The notes below the pieces were generated by a model. The model was not told the origin of the DNA and made no database searches. It was given only the letters and a program-made list of their open reading frames with translations. Position numbers and translations under genes: made by a program. Shown here piece by piece: positions 1 through 10,197 of a stretch of 29,994 nt of DNA. The DNA comes from Lineolata rhizophorae. Taxonomy: Eukaryota > Ascomycota > Dothideomycetes > Lineolatales > Lineolataceae. Every line of letters starts with the position of its first letter. The first letter of the stretch is position 1. Where the stretch lies: positions 74,812-104,805 of the forward strand of contig MU001707.1 in the NCBI GenBank assembly GCA_010093515.1. The letters run 5' to 3'.

Positions 1-4
1 ATTC

Positions 5-55
5 TGAGCGACTCGGTGGGGTGAGCGACTCGGTGGGGTGAGCGACTCGGTGGTG
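5..55. repeat. 17-bp tandem repeat, three copies
   Basis: Three head-to-tail copies of the 17-mer TGAGCGACTCGGTGGGG lie at 5-21, 22-38 and 39-55; the third has one change near its end. Four bases further on is ACGTTAA (60-66). The array touches the window edge, so more copies may lie outside. A similar layout in inverted orientation occurs at 29848-29893. Short iterated repeats like this often mark subterminal regions of transposable elements; that reading is inference. Confidence 0.85.
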
Positions 56-84
56 GAATACGTTAACATATATACCATTCTAGA

Positions 85-235
85 CAATCACTTTTACCTT
101 GCCATGCACAACAGAAGTTCATTCCCTATTTGGTTTTACAGCTCCCCCTTCTATTACCCTTTAGTTAATATAGATCCGTAGAGTCTAGTAACGCTATGCA
201 ACTACGATAAGTTGTGCTAACAAAATTCTTGCTAT
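85..235 (+). repeat. diverged retroelement leader-like fragment (copy A)
   Basis: This stretch resembles 1760-1930 and the part just after the LTR at 11304-11440. Shared landmarks are a CAATCA...CCTTGCCA block near its start (also at about 11340) and, with the 1760-1930 copy, a CGTAGAGTCTA block followed by ACGATA. Its position after an LTR in the 11-kb copy suggests untranslated leader of an LTR retroelement. It is a fossil with no coding capacity. Confidence 0.5.
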
Positions 236-1104
236 AGTATAGTAGGTGTATATAGAGCCTTAGTTGCTGATATATAAGAGTACAGAGCAACAGAATGCAG
301 CATATAGAGTAATCGAGAGAGCGTAGAGTAATGGAGAAAAGATTATTTTTATATAATTACATGAGTTGCGCTTACCTCGCGAGCTGGCTCTTCGCTTACC
401 CTTGTTAGGCTTTCTCGGCCCCTATAAAGAGTAGCAGAAATATAGTGTTATAGCAGTGAAGCAGTAGAAAGGTAACGTAGGGGTAGAGAGGCAGTATAGT
501 AGCAGAGAAGCAGCATAGCGGAAGAGACGCAGCACACTAATCTAGAGGCAGTATCACAAATAGCAATAGCAGCGTTGTTTCTTCTAGGTTGCTACGCTCT
601 GTTTACGATCTTAGAAGTTACTACGCTGCTATCACTATACGTAATATGGCTTCTAGACCGCTATACGATCTCTCTACCTTAGGATAGCATAGACAGCACG
701 TAGTATAGCATAGAGATATGCATGCAGAACATAGGAATATACAGAGCGCTAGACGAGCATGTAGAGTACTAGCGCACATAGCACGGGAGGAATATATAGC
801 ATAATAGGGATACGTAGCAGAGTAGAGTACTACTACAAACTCCTAGTACGTAGAGAACTCATGAAGAATTCAGGTTGCATAACAGATCACGGAGGAACCT
901 GGAAAGATTCCATGGCAGAGTTCGCTACTGGCGATCCCAGAAAGGGCCCTTGGCGGGTTAACTCGGCACCTACACATATATCGTACAGAAGGGAGAGAAC
1001 TCTAGCTCTCAAGTAATCAGTCTACTCAATACGTCCTTTCCACATCCTTTCTAGGCTCTTGCATTGTGATTCCATCGCCAGTTCACACGACCATTCGCCC
1101 TAGA

Positions 1105-1150
1105 TACATTCAGGACTCTAACAGCTAGTTGCAAGCTAGGACATGCTAGT
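1105..1150 (+). repeat. fragment of the 110-bp TGTTAG...CTAACA element
   Basis: A block containing CTAGTTGCAAGCTAGGACAT and then GCTAGTTCTAA matches the right half of the complete copy at 29479-29588 (which reads TAGTTGCAGGCTAGGGCATG there) and the reverse complement of 11739-11848. Only the inner and right part survives, and it is diverged. Confidence 0.6.
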
Positions 1151-1611
1151 TCTAAAAAGAAAGTAGAAAGCTCTATCCTTATTCAGGCAAGGACAGGACA
1201 GATAGGACTTACTGCATTCTTTGCAAAGGCCTAGGGCCTATAGTTCCCATCCAGGTAATGTTAACGTAGTGGTGGAAACCAGACGCCATGATATATTTTT
1301 ATCCACCACCTAGACTTGCAGGAGGACAGGGAACAGATTAGGGGTAGGTATAGCTTTTTAGACTACAACGCGCAACTTACAGTCCTAAAGCGAGCAGTTA
1401 AACCACTGAATAGCTAATACAGCACCTTGAGATTTAGCAGTTCAGGCTAGTAGTATAGTAGAGTAGGAGGTCCCTAACCGAATTTTTTTTTGCTTTCGCC
1501 TTTCAGCAGTCTTTTATATAGCTTCTCACCCCTGGCGAAGTGTATTTAGCTTACCCTCCCTTTTTCTTTTTTTCTTTTATAACAACAACAATATATATCA
1601 TGGATAGTATA

Positions 1612-1776
1612 GATAGTGGTAGCAGTAGCACGTGAGTTCGAGGCTACGTAATGCCGGCCCTGCCACTCCGTGCGGCATACGTAGGCCGTAGAGTAGAGCT
1701 TACCTCTTACTCTGCAATCTCATCAATACACTCTGTTTAACACCGTACATTCTGTGACGCTCGACAATATACACCA
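1612..1776 (+). repeat. LTR-like fossil repeat, copy 1
   Basis: This region aligns by eye with 11883-12034. The shared parts, in order, are GTGGTAGCAGTAG..ACGTGAGTT, ATGCCGG, CGTGCGGCATA, a run with CTCTGCAATCTC/CCCTGCAACCTC, AATACACTCTGTTT, ACCGTACATTCTGTGAC. The similarity stops just after CTGTGAC in both copies, as at the 3' end of an LTR. In this copy a leader-like stretch follows at once. It is a fossil. Confidence 0.6.
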
Positions 1777-1930
1777 GCACCTGCTATCAATTCTGCCTTG
1801 CTATTGAAAATACAACTAAAGTTCATCCTCTTATTAGTCTTAGAAAGCCTTTCCTTTCACCTACTAGTTAAATAAGAAACCGTAGAGTCTAACGATGCTA
1901 GTCAACGACGATAGGTAATACTACAAACCT
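1760..1930 (+). repeat. diverged retroelement leader-like fragment (copy B)
   Basis: It directly follows the LTR-like tail ending at 1759. It carries GACAATATACACC, comparable with GACACATAATACACC at 11300, then a block similar to the one at 160-235 (CCGTAGAGTCTAACGATG and ACGACGATA). It is non-coding and decayed. Confidence 0.5.
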
Positions 1931-2250
1931 ATAAACCTCTCCCGTCCTACTACAGTAGGATACTTACCATATGGGACAGAGAGAGCCTGGAACCGGCTAG
2001 GGCTAACCACTCCTTGCTACGGTCCTAGACAGCTACCCCACGGGTGCAAATAGGCGGCGAGTGTTTAAAGAAGACGAGGGCGACTATGAGAATATTAAGT
2101 AGCCTATTTGAGCCTAGCTTGCCAACACCTGACAGGGATCCCAAAAATGTATTTATGCAGCTCCAGGTAGCACCATGTTTCCAATGTCAATGGACTTGGC
2201 CTATCCATTCCAGATTTCCGCCGGAATCTGACAGCGACGAAGTACACCAG

Positions 2251-2350
2251 GTTTTCTTCCTTAGAGCGTTTTGCCTGTACATAGACACCGAATGGAAGCT
2301 CCCTATAAGCATTCGCTTCAAAGCGTGCAAGAGTCAATAGGAATAATAAT
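2251..2350. repeat. dispersed repeat, copy 1
   Basis: This stretch shares an ordered set of blocks with 26765-26867: CAGGTTTTCTTCC, TAGAG.GTTTTGCCT, GAAGCTCCC.ATAAGCAT, and a GAATAATAATT/GATAATAATAAT tail. The 26.8-kb copy continues to a TGTTGGAAGTATA end on the minus strand, as some Copia-type LTRs begin, so both may be LTR remnants. On the minus strand a short open frame runs through this copy but shows no domain that I recognise. Confidence 0.65.
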
Positions 2351-2683
2351 TAACGAGGGGGTAAGATATGCAGCGAGGAAGCAGTCTCTTGCAGAGACCG
2401 AGGTATTTGACAACTCTGAGCAATACCGATTTGATACCGATGGATCTCCGATAATCGATCGCACAGTCTGCATGGTGTTCCACGTGACCGCGGCCAGGTC
2501 AGATCTCAATCGACGCTTCGGGGCCGCGGGGAAACCCGCTCCGGAGCGTTTGCCCCTCTCTCTCGCCCTCTCCCGGCGCCGGCAGTGCCTCCGCCCCGAA
2601 GCTGCTCGCCTCTTGTTCCCCTCAAGTCCGCCCGCCTTCGGGCGACGACCCAACGCCCTCCGTTGATCGCTCCATCCACCGTC

Positions 2684-5257
2684 ATGTCCTCCAATTCACC
2701 CGCCGCCGTCGCCGCGTCCGGCAAGTCCGCCGCCGCCGCCGCCGCCAGCTCTCCGGCGCAGTCGCAGGCCGGGTCCGCCGCGAGCGGCGACAGCCACTGC
2801 GGCGGCGGCGGCGGCGGCCAGCGGCGAGCCGGCGGACACGGCAGCTTCGGCGCGGGCGCCGCGTCGCGGGCGTCGTCGGCCGCGGCCCCGCGCAACAACC
2901 AGGCCGCCCGGAAGCAGCACAAGGGCTCCCGCAAGTACCGGTTCGCGGACGAGGATGCTCTGGCCGAGTCGGTGAGTCGGGTCCCGCGTCCCCCTCGCGG
3001 CACGGCGCCGGCCGGCGGCCGTCTAACCGTCTCCCCCAAGGCAGCGATGCGGTCCGCGAACAGCAGGAAGGGCCAGACGTCCATCACCCACCTGATGAAC
3101 TTTTCCCTGCCGCCGAGGCCTTCGCAGCACGGCCATGCTCCCGGCCACGGCCGCGGCTACCGGAGGAACCCGACCTGGGGTCTGGGGTCCGGTTACCACG
3201 CCGTGGACAAGGCCAGGTACGCGGCTTGGTTTTGACCCCCCGCGAATCAGTCTAACTTTCTTCTGGCGGACAGATATGTCCATGCGAATTACAGGTTCAT
3301 CGTCGACCCTCGCGCCGACTACCTAGCCCAGAGCGTCGATGCTGACGTCCACCTGGACTGGGGCAACGTCTTGCAGATTCTAGCGTCATCGCAATCGCAA
3401 GATGCCTCGTGTCCCATCTGTCTCGGTCACCCGGTGGCGCCTCGCATGGCCAAGTGCGGCCACATCTTTTGCTTACCGTGCCTCATCCGCTACATGCATA
3501 GCGAGGACGACAGCCACCCGTTGCCGGAGAAGAAGCCGCGACGCAAGGCTTGCCCGCTGTGCTGGGACAACATATACATCTCCGAGACGCGGCCGGTGCG
3601 TTGGTATGCCGGGCAGGAATGTCCGGCTCCGCGCGAAGGCGATGACATCGTGCTGAGGCTCGTCATGCGGTCCGCCGGTAGCACGTTGGCGCTTCCCCGC
3701 GATGGTGCCGATGCGCTCGGAAAGGATGTCGACGTCCCGTGGTACCTTGCCGCCGAGGTCATGGACTACGCGCGCATCATGAAAGGTAGCGAGGACTATA
3801 TGGAGCAGCAGTTCGACGCGGAGCTATGTGAGCTCGAGATGCAGGGAAAAGAGGACGAATTGCTATTCGGCGAGGATAATGTCGAGTGGAGCCGCAAGGC
3901 GATCCGATCGATTCACGATGCTAAGGAAAAGGTTAAAGGCATCGGCAATCCGCCCTTAATGCCTCAAAAACCCGTCGAGGCTAAGAAGCAGCGCCCACCC
4001 ATCAAGTTCAACGAAGTTGACGAGTCGTCTCCAGAGAAGTATTTTCTGGAACAGTCCTCCGCGGGCTCGTCAACGCCAGCCACCCAACCGTCAGGAACCC
4101 CTGGCCCAAGTACCAGTGGCACGTCTATGGTGTCGGCGTCGGCGTCGGCTCCGCGTCAGAGTGCTGAAAAGCTTCCGTCAGCGTCGCCGAGTGCATTGAC
4201 TACTTCGCTAGCGCAGGTCCGCACCCAGCATGGCAATCAACACTCGCACACGCCATCCGAATACTTCTTCTATCAGGCCCTACTGCACTACTATCTCTCC
4301 CCGCTCGACATACGCATCCTGAAGTCGGCGTTCGGCGCCTTCGCCGCGTTCCCGTCCACTATACTGCCACGCGTCGAGCACGTGTCCACCGGGCACGTCG
4401 TCGACGATGATCTCCGCCGCCGCACCAAATACCTGGCGCACCTGCCGCGGGGCTGCGAGGTCGCTTTCCTGGAGTGCAACTGGGAAGGCGCGCTGCCGGG
4501 CGAGGTGCTAGAGCGCTGGAGGCCTGAAATCGAACGGAGGAGGCGCGCGCGGAGGGAGAAGGAACTGAAGGAGGAGAAGGCGAGGCGGAGGGGCGAGGTG
4601 GCGGGCGGCGAGGAGGAGCGCAGGTGGGCCGCGGCGCGCAGAAACGGTGCCGCTACCGGGACCGTGGGGCCGGCGGCAGAAAGCCCGAGTGCCTCGGTCT
4701 CTGCCGCCGCGTCGTCTGCTGCTGCCGCGGCCGCGGCCGCCGACGACGACGAAGAGTTCCCCGTCGCGTCGGGTTCGAGCCCGCCGCGGCCGCCTTCGTG
4801 GCCGCCCGCGCGCGGCGCGGTCGGCGGCGCCTTCGCCAGCCTCGCGTCCTCCGCCTCTCCCGGCACCAGTCCCGAGGCACCGCGCACCGTATGGGGCACC
4901 GCGGCCGTGCATCCAGTCGAGGAGCAGCTCGTCGTCGCGCGCGACTCGCTGCCGACCGGGTCCGAGGAAGAGGGGGACGACGTGCACGTCGACGGGTGGT
5001 TGCAAGGGTGGGAGCGGGACTTGCTCGTGGGGGGGTGGGAGGAGTTGGACGGCGGGGATCAGTGGGGTGGTGCGAAGAGTGGTGGTGCGGGGGCTGGTGG
5101 CGGGGATGAGGATGTGGGCCGTGGGGCTGGGCGAGGGAGGGATGCCGGTGCTGGTGCGGGAGATGGGAAGAAGGGGAAGGGTAAGGGGAAGGGCAAGGGC
5201 AAGGGCAAGGGGAAGAAGATTACGTTGATGAGTACGAATGGGCGGAGGGGCGCGTGA
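2684..5257 (+). CDS. mag2: RING-finger E3 ubiquitin ligase, Mag2/RNF10 family
   Basis: Three exons are inferred: 2684-2971, 3041-3216 and 3274-5257, giving about 815 residues. Intron 1 (69 bp) has GTGAGT, a CTAAC branch site and CCAAG; intron 2 (57 bp) has GTACGC, CTAAC and ACAG. The start ATG at 2684 is the first ATG of the open frame. The N-terminus is low-complexity (Ala, Gly, Ser). A conserved block with SRKGQTSITHLMNFSLPPRP and NPTWGLGSGYHAVDKARY is the family signature. A C3HC4 RING follows at about 201-251 (CPIC, CGHIFCLPC, CPLC). A second conserved block (EYFFYQALLHYYLSPLDIRI) comes later, then Arg/Glu-rich and Gly/Lys-rich tails ending in KKITLMST. In yeast, Mag2 mono-ubiquitinates uS3 on faulty 40S subunits; human RNF10 marks uS3/uS5. 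The same role here is inferred from family. Repeats lie on the 5' side, none inside. Confidence 0.93.
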
Positions 5258-6760
5258 TGTGAGGGTCTCCATAGTGGCGTGCCATTGGTCAAAAGCACGA
5301 AATGGACATTTTGCCGCGCAAATTTTTGGGGCCATGAAGAGGGCCGCTAGGCGTGTTTTCATGGTGCTTAAACCTGGTTTTGATTTCAACAATTTTTTTT
5401 TTTTGGAGCAAACGTGCTGTCTGGGTGCGCTTGTAGCTTTGAGCGGTTATTTTTGGTTAGGGTTGTGTCGCGCATTTTTCAGGTCTTGATTGGATGGTTG
5501 AGGCGCTAACCTTTTTTTTGTTTTTGCGATTTTCAGAAATACAGACAGATGCGGCGCGTGCATGGAGCTTGCTTTGATTATAGGGACGGGGAAAATATTC
5601 TATAGGAGCATATTTGGCGGATAGTTGGAAGCTATCATCGCCATCATTGACTTTCATGAGCTGGCGCCCGCTTCGCTCATCGCTCCGGTCTCGCTCTTTG
5701 AGGAGTATACGGCGCAGCACAGGCTATCCAGCAGAGCATAGCACAGGGTGGAGCACGCAGCACAGGTAGGAGCATGTTGAAAGATGGCTCCCGCAGGGAC
5801 GGCACACCGCAATGCGCGGCCGCGGTTATGCCGCTGCTCTGAGCATTCTTTTCCACGTTGGGAGGCGTGGCAGGAGCTGGCGGCCTGCACGGGCTCAGAC
5901 GAAACGAACAGAGCGGTCGTGGCCATTATTCGCGCGCGAGTGCGTCCAGATTCTGATTCTCTCAGAGAAGATTCATCTGTTCATTCACTTATACATTTGG
6001 GTTTTAGTCTGATTCTCGCTCCCGATTGATTCAAGTTGAAGATCATATTTTCGGGTCGGGGTCCGGGTGAATGATTCGTGTCTGGTCGGTGCGTCAGGTG
6101 TTCCTACGATTCGTGTACGGAACCAGCAAAGTCACGTGAAGTACCTGCTCTGCATTCCGCTAGACTGTATACCAGCGTCGCCTCCCCTGGAGACAGCGAA
6201 CAAAACTCGCGTACCTATATTAGGGCAGGCGACAAGACTGATCCTCGATCAGCCGACCGGTCGCAAAGCGTAGAGGGAAGTCAGCTGCAGTTGGGCTGTG
6301 GCAAGGAATCGACGAGCGGCGGAGTGCTTGTACACCGAGCTACGAGTCTGCAGACCGTCACCGTATCCAGGGGTCGTCGCCGATCCCGCAAACAGAGAAG
6401 GACGGAGGTAGACGGCCCCCGCTCTGCTCGCCGAGACACGACAGCATGGCCGTTACACTCGACAACAGGAATTAAAGCATCTCGCGTCTACTCCCTAGCA
6501 CGGGTGCAGCGGCGCCCCGCACCGGCATTTCTGTGCCTCGCGTACGACAGCTACGGAGCGTTGGTCAGATCCTAAGGTGCCCGGCTCGCAAGTCGGTTCG
6601 ACTGTCCATCATCAATCATCAGTCCGCCACTCATCGGGTCCATCAGTCTACTGGTCGACTACTAACCAGGATATCAAAATCCCAACTGCCCTGGCCAATG
6701 TTTCGCAGATTGAAATCTGTGCACCAATCCCCTTCAGCCGAGACAGCTACCACTCACCGT
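5258..6760. other. intergenic region, no gene recognised
   Basis: This is the 3' flank of the RING gene followed by mixed-composition DNA. The first part has T-runs (5392-5404, 5512-5524) typical of a 3' untranslated region. Around 5710-5775 short imperfect CAGCACAGG-type repeats occur. Open frames up to about 170 codons exist around 6080-7050, but they overlap one another on both strands and show no domain or family signature, so none is called. Confidence 0.6.
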
Positions 6761-7894
6761 TCAGCTCTCCGTTCGTTGGCTTTTGGAGGGCATTCCATTC
6801 TTACTCGTGGACGACTCGGCTCCGTCCACAGCGGGGCCGGTAGCCCCACGCTTCTTCCGAAGCCTTGTTATCGGATGCAACTTGTCCATGGCGTCTTTGA
6901 CCGTAGGCTGTTGGATACTCACCGTCCATTCGATGACGTTCTTGACGAAGTCGTGGCATTCCTGGATGCCATCCTTTGCGTACGTGAAGCTGTCGAGCCA
7001 CGACATGTAGAACTCGTTGACCTCGGGGTTGAAGTAATGAACGTGCACGAATGAACGTGCACGACGGCCTGCCTTTGGCTGACAGCAGCTGACTCGATGC
7101 ACGCCGCTGGTGGCAAGCTGGCCTTCAGCCTCATACAATGTGCCGCCGCCGGCCTCTGATTTCAGCTCCGTGAGAAAGAAGGGAAACATGTTGGCCTGCG
7201 TTGGCTGCGAGTACGGTCGAACCTTGGGATGATCTGCAACCGAGAGTTGTTGTGCGGTCCAGTTTGACTTGCGCGTGGGAGGGAATCCCGAAATGACGGT
7301 CAGTCTTGGGTGCAGCGAGGGCGTATGCATAGTCGGGATTGTGAGGCAGAGGCATGGTGGACCAGACAACATCACGACCTTCCGCGACGTCAGGATGCTT
7401 GACGGGAAAGAGGGGAGGTACGATGATGTCCGGTACCATGGGTTCAGGGCTGTCCTAAACCTCCTGGATCGTTTGTTTCATGGCGGTCTTTTGGTCGTCT
7501 TCCAGCTTCGGCGATTTGCGGTCCTTTCGAATGTGTACGGTGACCAGTTGCCGGGCGTCCTGTGGAATCAGATCCCCGAAGTTGCCGATGATCACATTGT
7601 TCATCGTCATGGTTCTCCGGTACGGCAGACTCGATGTGCTGAGCCTCTCGCCTGACCCGCCCAGCGTTGACCCCCGACCAATGGGTTCTCCATCTCGTTG
7701 CGAGATGCGATCGACGTCGTGGTAGTGTCCGCCCGAGCTCTGGGATGGACTCTCTACGATTCCGCTGATTCACGACGCCTTGAAAGAACTCGACCGGCGG
7801 ACTAGTAGTCGGCCTTCCTTTCTTACCCCCCCGAAAGGTCTTGTCCAAGACGTTGCGCCTGAGCTCCTCCTCGCAGACCCGAGCTACCAAGTCC
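6761..7894 (-). pseudogene. decayed DUF7924-family gene
   Basis: Read on the minus strand, blocks of a fungal DUF7924-type protein appear in the right order but in different frames. There is an N-terminal part with YRRTMTMNNVIIGNFGDLIP, then VPPLFPVKHPDVAEG and STMPLPHNPDYAYALAAPKT, the core WTAQQLSVADHP..RPYSQPT..MFPFFLTELKSE, a Gln-Leu-Ala-Thr-Ser-Gly helix, and a C-terminal part with VHYFNPEVNEFYMSWLDSF, CHDFVKNVIEW and a basic PSKSQRT tail. The reading is broken in several places and a middle piece seems lost, so no whole protein is made. The PFFLTELK strand carries an ExK pattern like PD-(D/E)XK nuclease folds; function is unknown. The N-terminal end runs up to the edge of the hAT element at 7895, which may have contributed to its loss. 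Confidence 0.7.
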
Positions 7895-7910
7895 CAGGGT
7901 GGATTTCGAT

Positions 7911-7970
7911 CCTTATCGATACAGTATCGATACTAGCGCCTAGTATCGATTGGTATCGATACTATCGCGG
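7911..7970. repeat. left subterminal ATCGAT repeats of the hAT element
   Basis: Four ATCGAT hexamers lie within about 60 bp just inside the left TIR, most extended to TATCGATA or GTATCGATAC. hAT transposases bind short subterminal repeats, so these are likely binding sites; that is inference from the family. Confidence 0.8.
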
Positions 7971-8002
7971 ATGATTCCTTGGCATTCTACCCATTTTCAC
8001 TT

Positions 8003-10042
8003 CTAATCTAGATTTTCAGTGATCCCACTTAGTTTCCAATGCTTCAAACACTCCAATTTCTCCACAGTATCCGCCGCCAGCTGTGATCTTTCCCATGAGA
8101 TTGTACGACGTGCTCCGGAGAAGATACGCTCCGGTTCGTCGCTCATAGCCGGGATTGATAGGATGTCAACGGCCATGTACCATAACCTGGGCCAGCGCTT
8201 CCGTTGTTGATCTTGACACCACCATTCAAGAGGAGATTGCTGGCCAATATCATATGGATCTCCATGGCAGTAATCCTCAAATTCATCTTGACTTTGAGGT
8301 CGGTTGTAGTCATTCAGACCTTGAACCACTCTGTCAAACATATCCAGCTCGGACTCCTGCTCCAATTCCCTTGATCTGAGAGAAGCGGCGACAGGAATGG
8401 GCATCTTTTCTCTGTAAGACTCCCAGAGCATGGTCACCTTCCTCATCGTTGGTTTGATCCACTTTTTCTTCCAGTTTGCGTCGATATATTTGATGCGACG
8501 ATTCGGATGGAGAATAAGAGCTGCGGCGTACAGAGGGGAATCGTCTGTCTTGCTGTAGTACTTGTCGAATATCTTCCAACCGCTCTGAATCCGAGAGCTG
8601 AGCTCGGGATCAGCAGCGTGCTCACGTAGAGAGCCTTCGAAAATTTTGAGGAGAACATCCATGGTGAAAAGAACATTATCGATTGATGCCCGGTCTCCCT
8701 CAGTATGTAAAGTGGCCCGTTTGAATGGACTGAGGAATGTCTGGATTGCATGAAGCCGTTCCCAGTTCTCCGGAGTAAGATAGTCTTCTCGAAGTGTCGC
8801 AAGATGGAATTTGGTGTACTCATCCACGTGGTTTTTCTCCTCGTTAGACACAAAAAGCATGTCGTACCAGCTGTTCCATCTCGTACGGTTGTCGAGAGGA
8901 ATCATCCGCCCTGCCATACGCTTGAATTCTTCAGTACGACCAGGCGAACTTCGGATATGAACGACAATGTTATGAAGCTTGCCGAGAGGTCCAAGGAGCC
9001 GAAAGGATTTCCGAGTTGCTTCGTCGTCTTGTTCGAGTCCTCGCTCCTCCTCTTTGTCGTACGACTCGAGATCATGCATCTCCATGAAATCTTGAAAGAG
9101 AAACGCTTGTACCGCTAAGTTGATGATATGACCTGTACATCGAAGTCGATTGTGTATTGAATTCCATTGGATACCTTCCTCGATGAGACTATCTTCGACT
9201 ACCTGGCAAAGCGTATCGTTCGTAGATGCGTTGTCCGACACAATTGATCCGAGTTTCTGGCTGATGCCGTAATTCTTCAAGGCCGGAAGAAGAATGCGGC
9301 ATTGCGCATCTCCACTATAATTCTCGATCCGACGGAGAGCCAACATAGCTTTTGAACGTTTTTCTCGATCTCTGTCCACAAAGTGGGCGCATATACCGAG
9401 CAGTAGAAGCCGATTCGGGGATGTCCAGATGTCGAGCGAAAGGTGGATGTTTGAGAGAGCGGACTGGAGTTTTCTCCGCAAGATATCCTTGTGTGTTTGC
9501 CAACACCGATCGATCTTCTTAGGGATTTGAGAGTGCGACGTGGAGATATAGCTTGTGGATTCGGGATTGAGTGCCTGGCAAAAGGTATGAAACTCCGGCC
9601 ATGCAGAGATTCGGAAAGCCAGATTTCGTGTCACGATTAACGATACAAGAGCCTCGTCAATGACATCTTGATTCAAAGTCCCTCTGAGGACCATGGTGTC
9701 GATTTCCGTCAGCTGCTTCGAGCCTCTGATGCGAGAATAGAGTTCCTGTAGTTGTCGGATTGCTGCCGTCTGCACCGCGCCTGATCCTCGATCAACGATG
9801 ATATTATGCTTCGAGGCCAGATGCTTTCGCATATTTGTAGTGACGGTCGATTTGTACGCAGGACTATCGCAGTATATGCAATATTTGAGGCCTTGCGCCT
9901 CGTCCTCACGGGGTTCACGGGTATGTGCCCAGGTCGTGGCAGCGGCTTGGTTTTTCTTGGTTTTTGACGTTTGTGAGGCATTCTCCGCTGGATCGGAGGT
10001 GCCTGAGGTTAGGACCGTGGATGTATCGGCGTCAGAAGCCAT
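8003..10042 (-). CDS. hAT transposase
   Basis: A single-exon 679-residue protein starts at ATG 10042, 171 bp inside the right TIR. A BED-type zinc finger lies at about residues 50-82 (YCIYC then HLASKH). The RNase H-like catalytic core follows, with the hAT blocks SLDIWTSPN (first Asp), GSIVSDNASTND (second Asp) and LRCTGHIINLAVQ (the conserved Cys-x2-His), then RTRWNSWYDML. The C-terminal dimerisation block is present with EWW, WPRLWYMAVDILSIPAMS and ERIFSGARRTI. The length matches intact fungal hAT transposases. It would catalyse cut-and-paste movement of this element. Nothing in the frame argues against function, but activity cannot be judged from sequence. Confidence 0.93.
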   Translation of the reverse strand: MASDADTSTVLTSGTSDPAENASQTSKTKKNQAAATTWAHTREPREDEAQGLKYCIYCDSPAYKSTVTTNMRKHLASKHNIIVDRGSGAVQTAAIRQLQELYSRIRGSKQLTEIDTMVLRGTLNQDVIDEALVSLIVTRNLAFRISAWPEFHTFCQALNPESTSYISTSHSQIPKKIDRCWQTHKDILRRKLQSALSNIHLSLDIWTSPNRLLLLGICAHFVDRDREKRSKAMLALRRIENYSGDAQCRILLPALKNYGISQKLGSIVSDNASTNDTLCQVVEDSLIEEGIQWNSIHNRLRCTGHIINLAVQAFLFQDFMEMHDLESYDKEEERGLEQDDEATRKSFRLLGPLGKLHNIVVHIRSSPGRTEEFKRMAGRMIPLDNRTRWNSWYDMLFVSNEEKNHVDEYTKFHLATLREDYLTPENWERLHAIQTFLSPFKRATLHTEGDRASIDNVLFTMDVLLKIFEGSLREHAADPELSSRIQSGWKIFDKYYSKTDDSPLYAAALILHPNRRIKYIDANWKKKWIKPTMRKVTMLWESYREKMPIPVAASLRSRELEQESELDMFDRVVQGLNDYNRPQSQDEFEDYCHGDPYDIGQQSPLEWWCQDQQRKRWPRLWYMAVDILSIPAMSDEPERIFSGARRTISWERSQLAADTVEKLECLKHWKLSGITENLD

Positions 10043-10109
10043 GATATCGGCAGAAAAATGATGGGAAGGCTGATGGGAAGAGGATTTGAAGAGAATGGTG
10101 GAGATTGTG

Positions 10110-10197
10110 GGAATGCCAAGAAAGTATCGATTCTGTATCGATTCTTAGCGATTCTTATCGATACCAATAGTATCGATACGGTATCGATACTATCGGT
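10110..10197. repeat. right subterminal ATCGAT repeats of the hAT element
   Basis: Five ATCGAT hexamers occur in about 80 bp between the transposase start and the right TIR, with CGAT-containing half sites between them. They mirror the left subterminal array. They also lie where the transposase promoter should be, so binding could feed back on transposase expression (inference). Confidence 0.8.

Larger units (their letters stand above)
56..2683. other. AT-rich, gene-free repeat region
   Basis: No convincing gene is visible here. The sequence is AT-rich, full of TAGTA/CTAGTA/GCAGTATAG-type words and short of long open frames, as expected of old repeats decayed by C-to-T change. It holds diverged copies of several families seen elsewhere in the window: leader-like fragments at about 85-235 and 1760-1930, an LTR-like tail at 1612-1759, a fragment of the 110-bp element at about 1105-1150, and a repeat at 2251-2350. 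The last part, from about 2480, becomes GC-rich and is probably the promoter and 5' leader of the RING gene. Confidence 0.7.

Noticed and set aside
2506-3087. Antisense frame at the 5' end of the RING gene
   Set aside because: It crosses the two plus-strand exons and their intron and is Ala/Arg/Pro-rich without a signature.
4508-5392. Antisense open frame opposite the RING gene
   Set aside because: Shadow of the GC-rich, low-complexity C-terminal part of the real plus-strand gene; only Pro/Leu/Arg repeats.
6078-6575. Plus-strand frame of 165 codons
   Set aside because: No recognisable domain, overlapping frames of similar length, and composition like the surrounding non-coding DNA.
6580-6620. 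GGTTCGACT, resembling a tRNA B box
   Set aside because: No matching A box at the right distance and no cloverleaf could be drawn.
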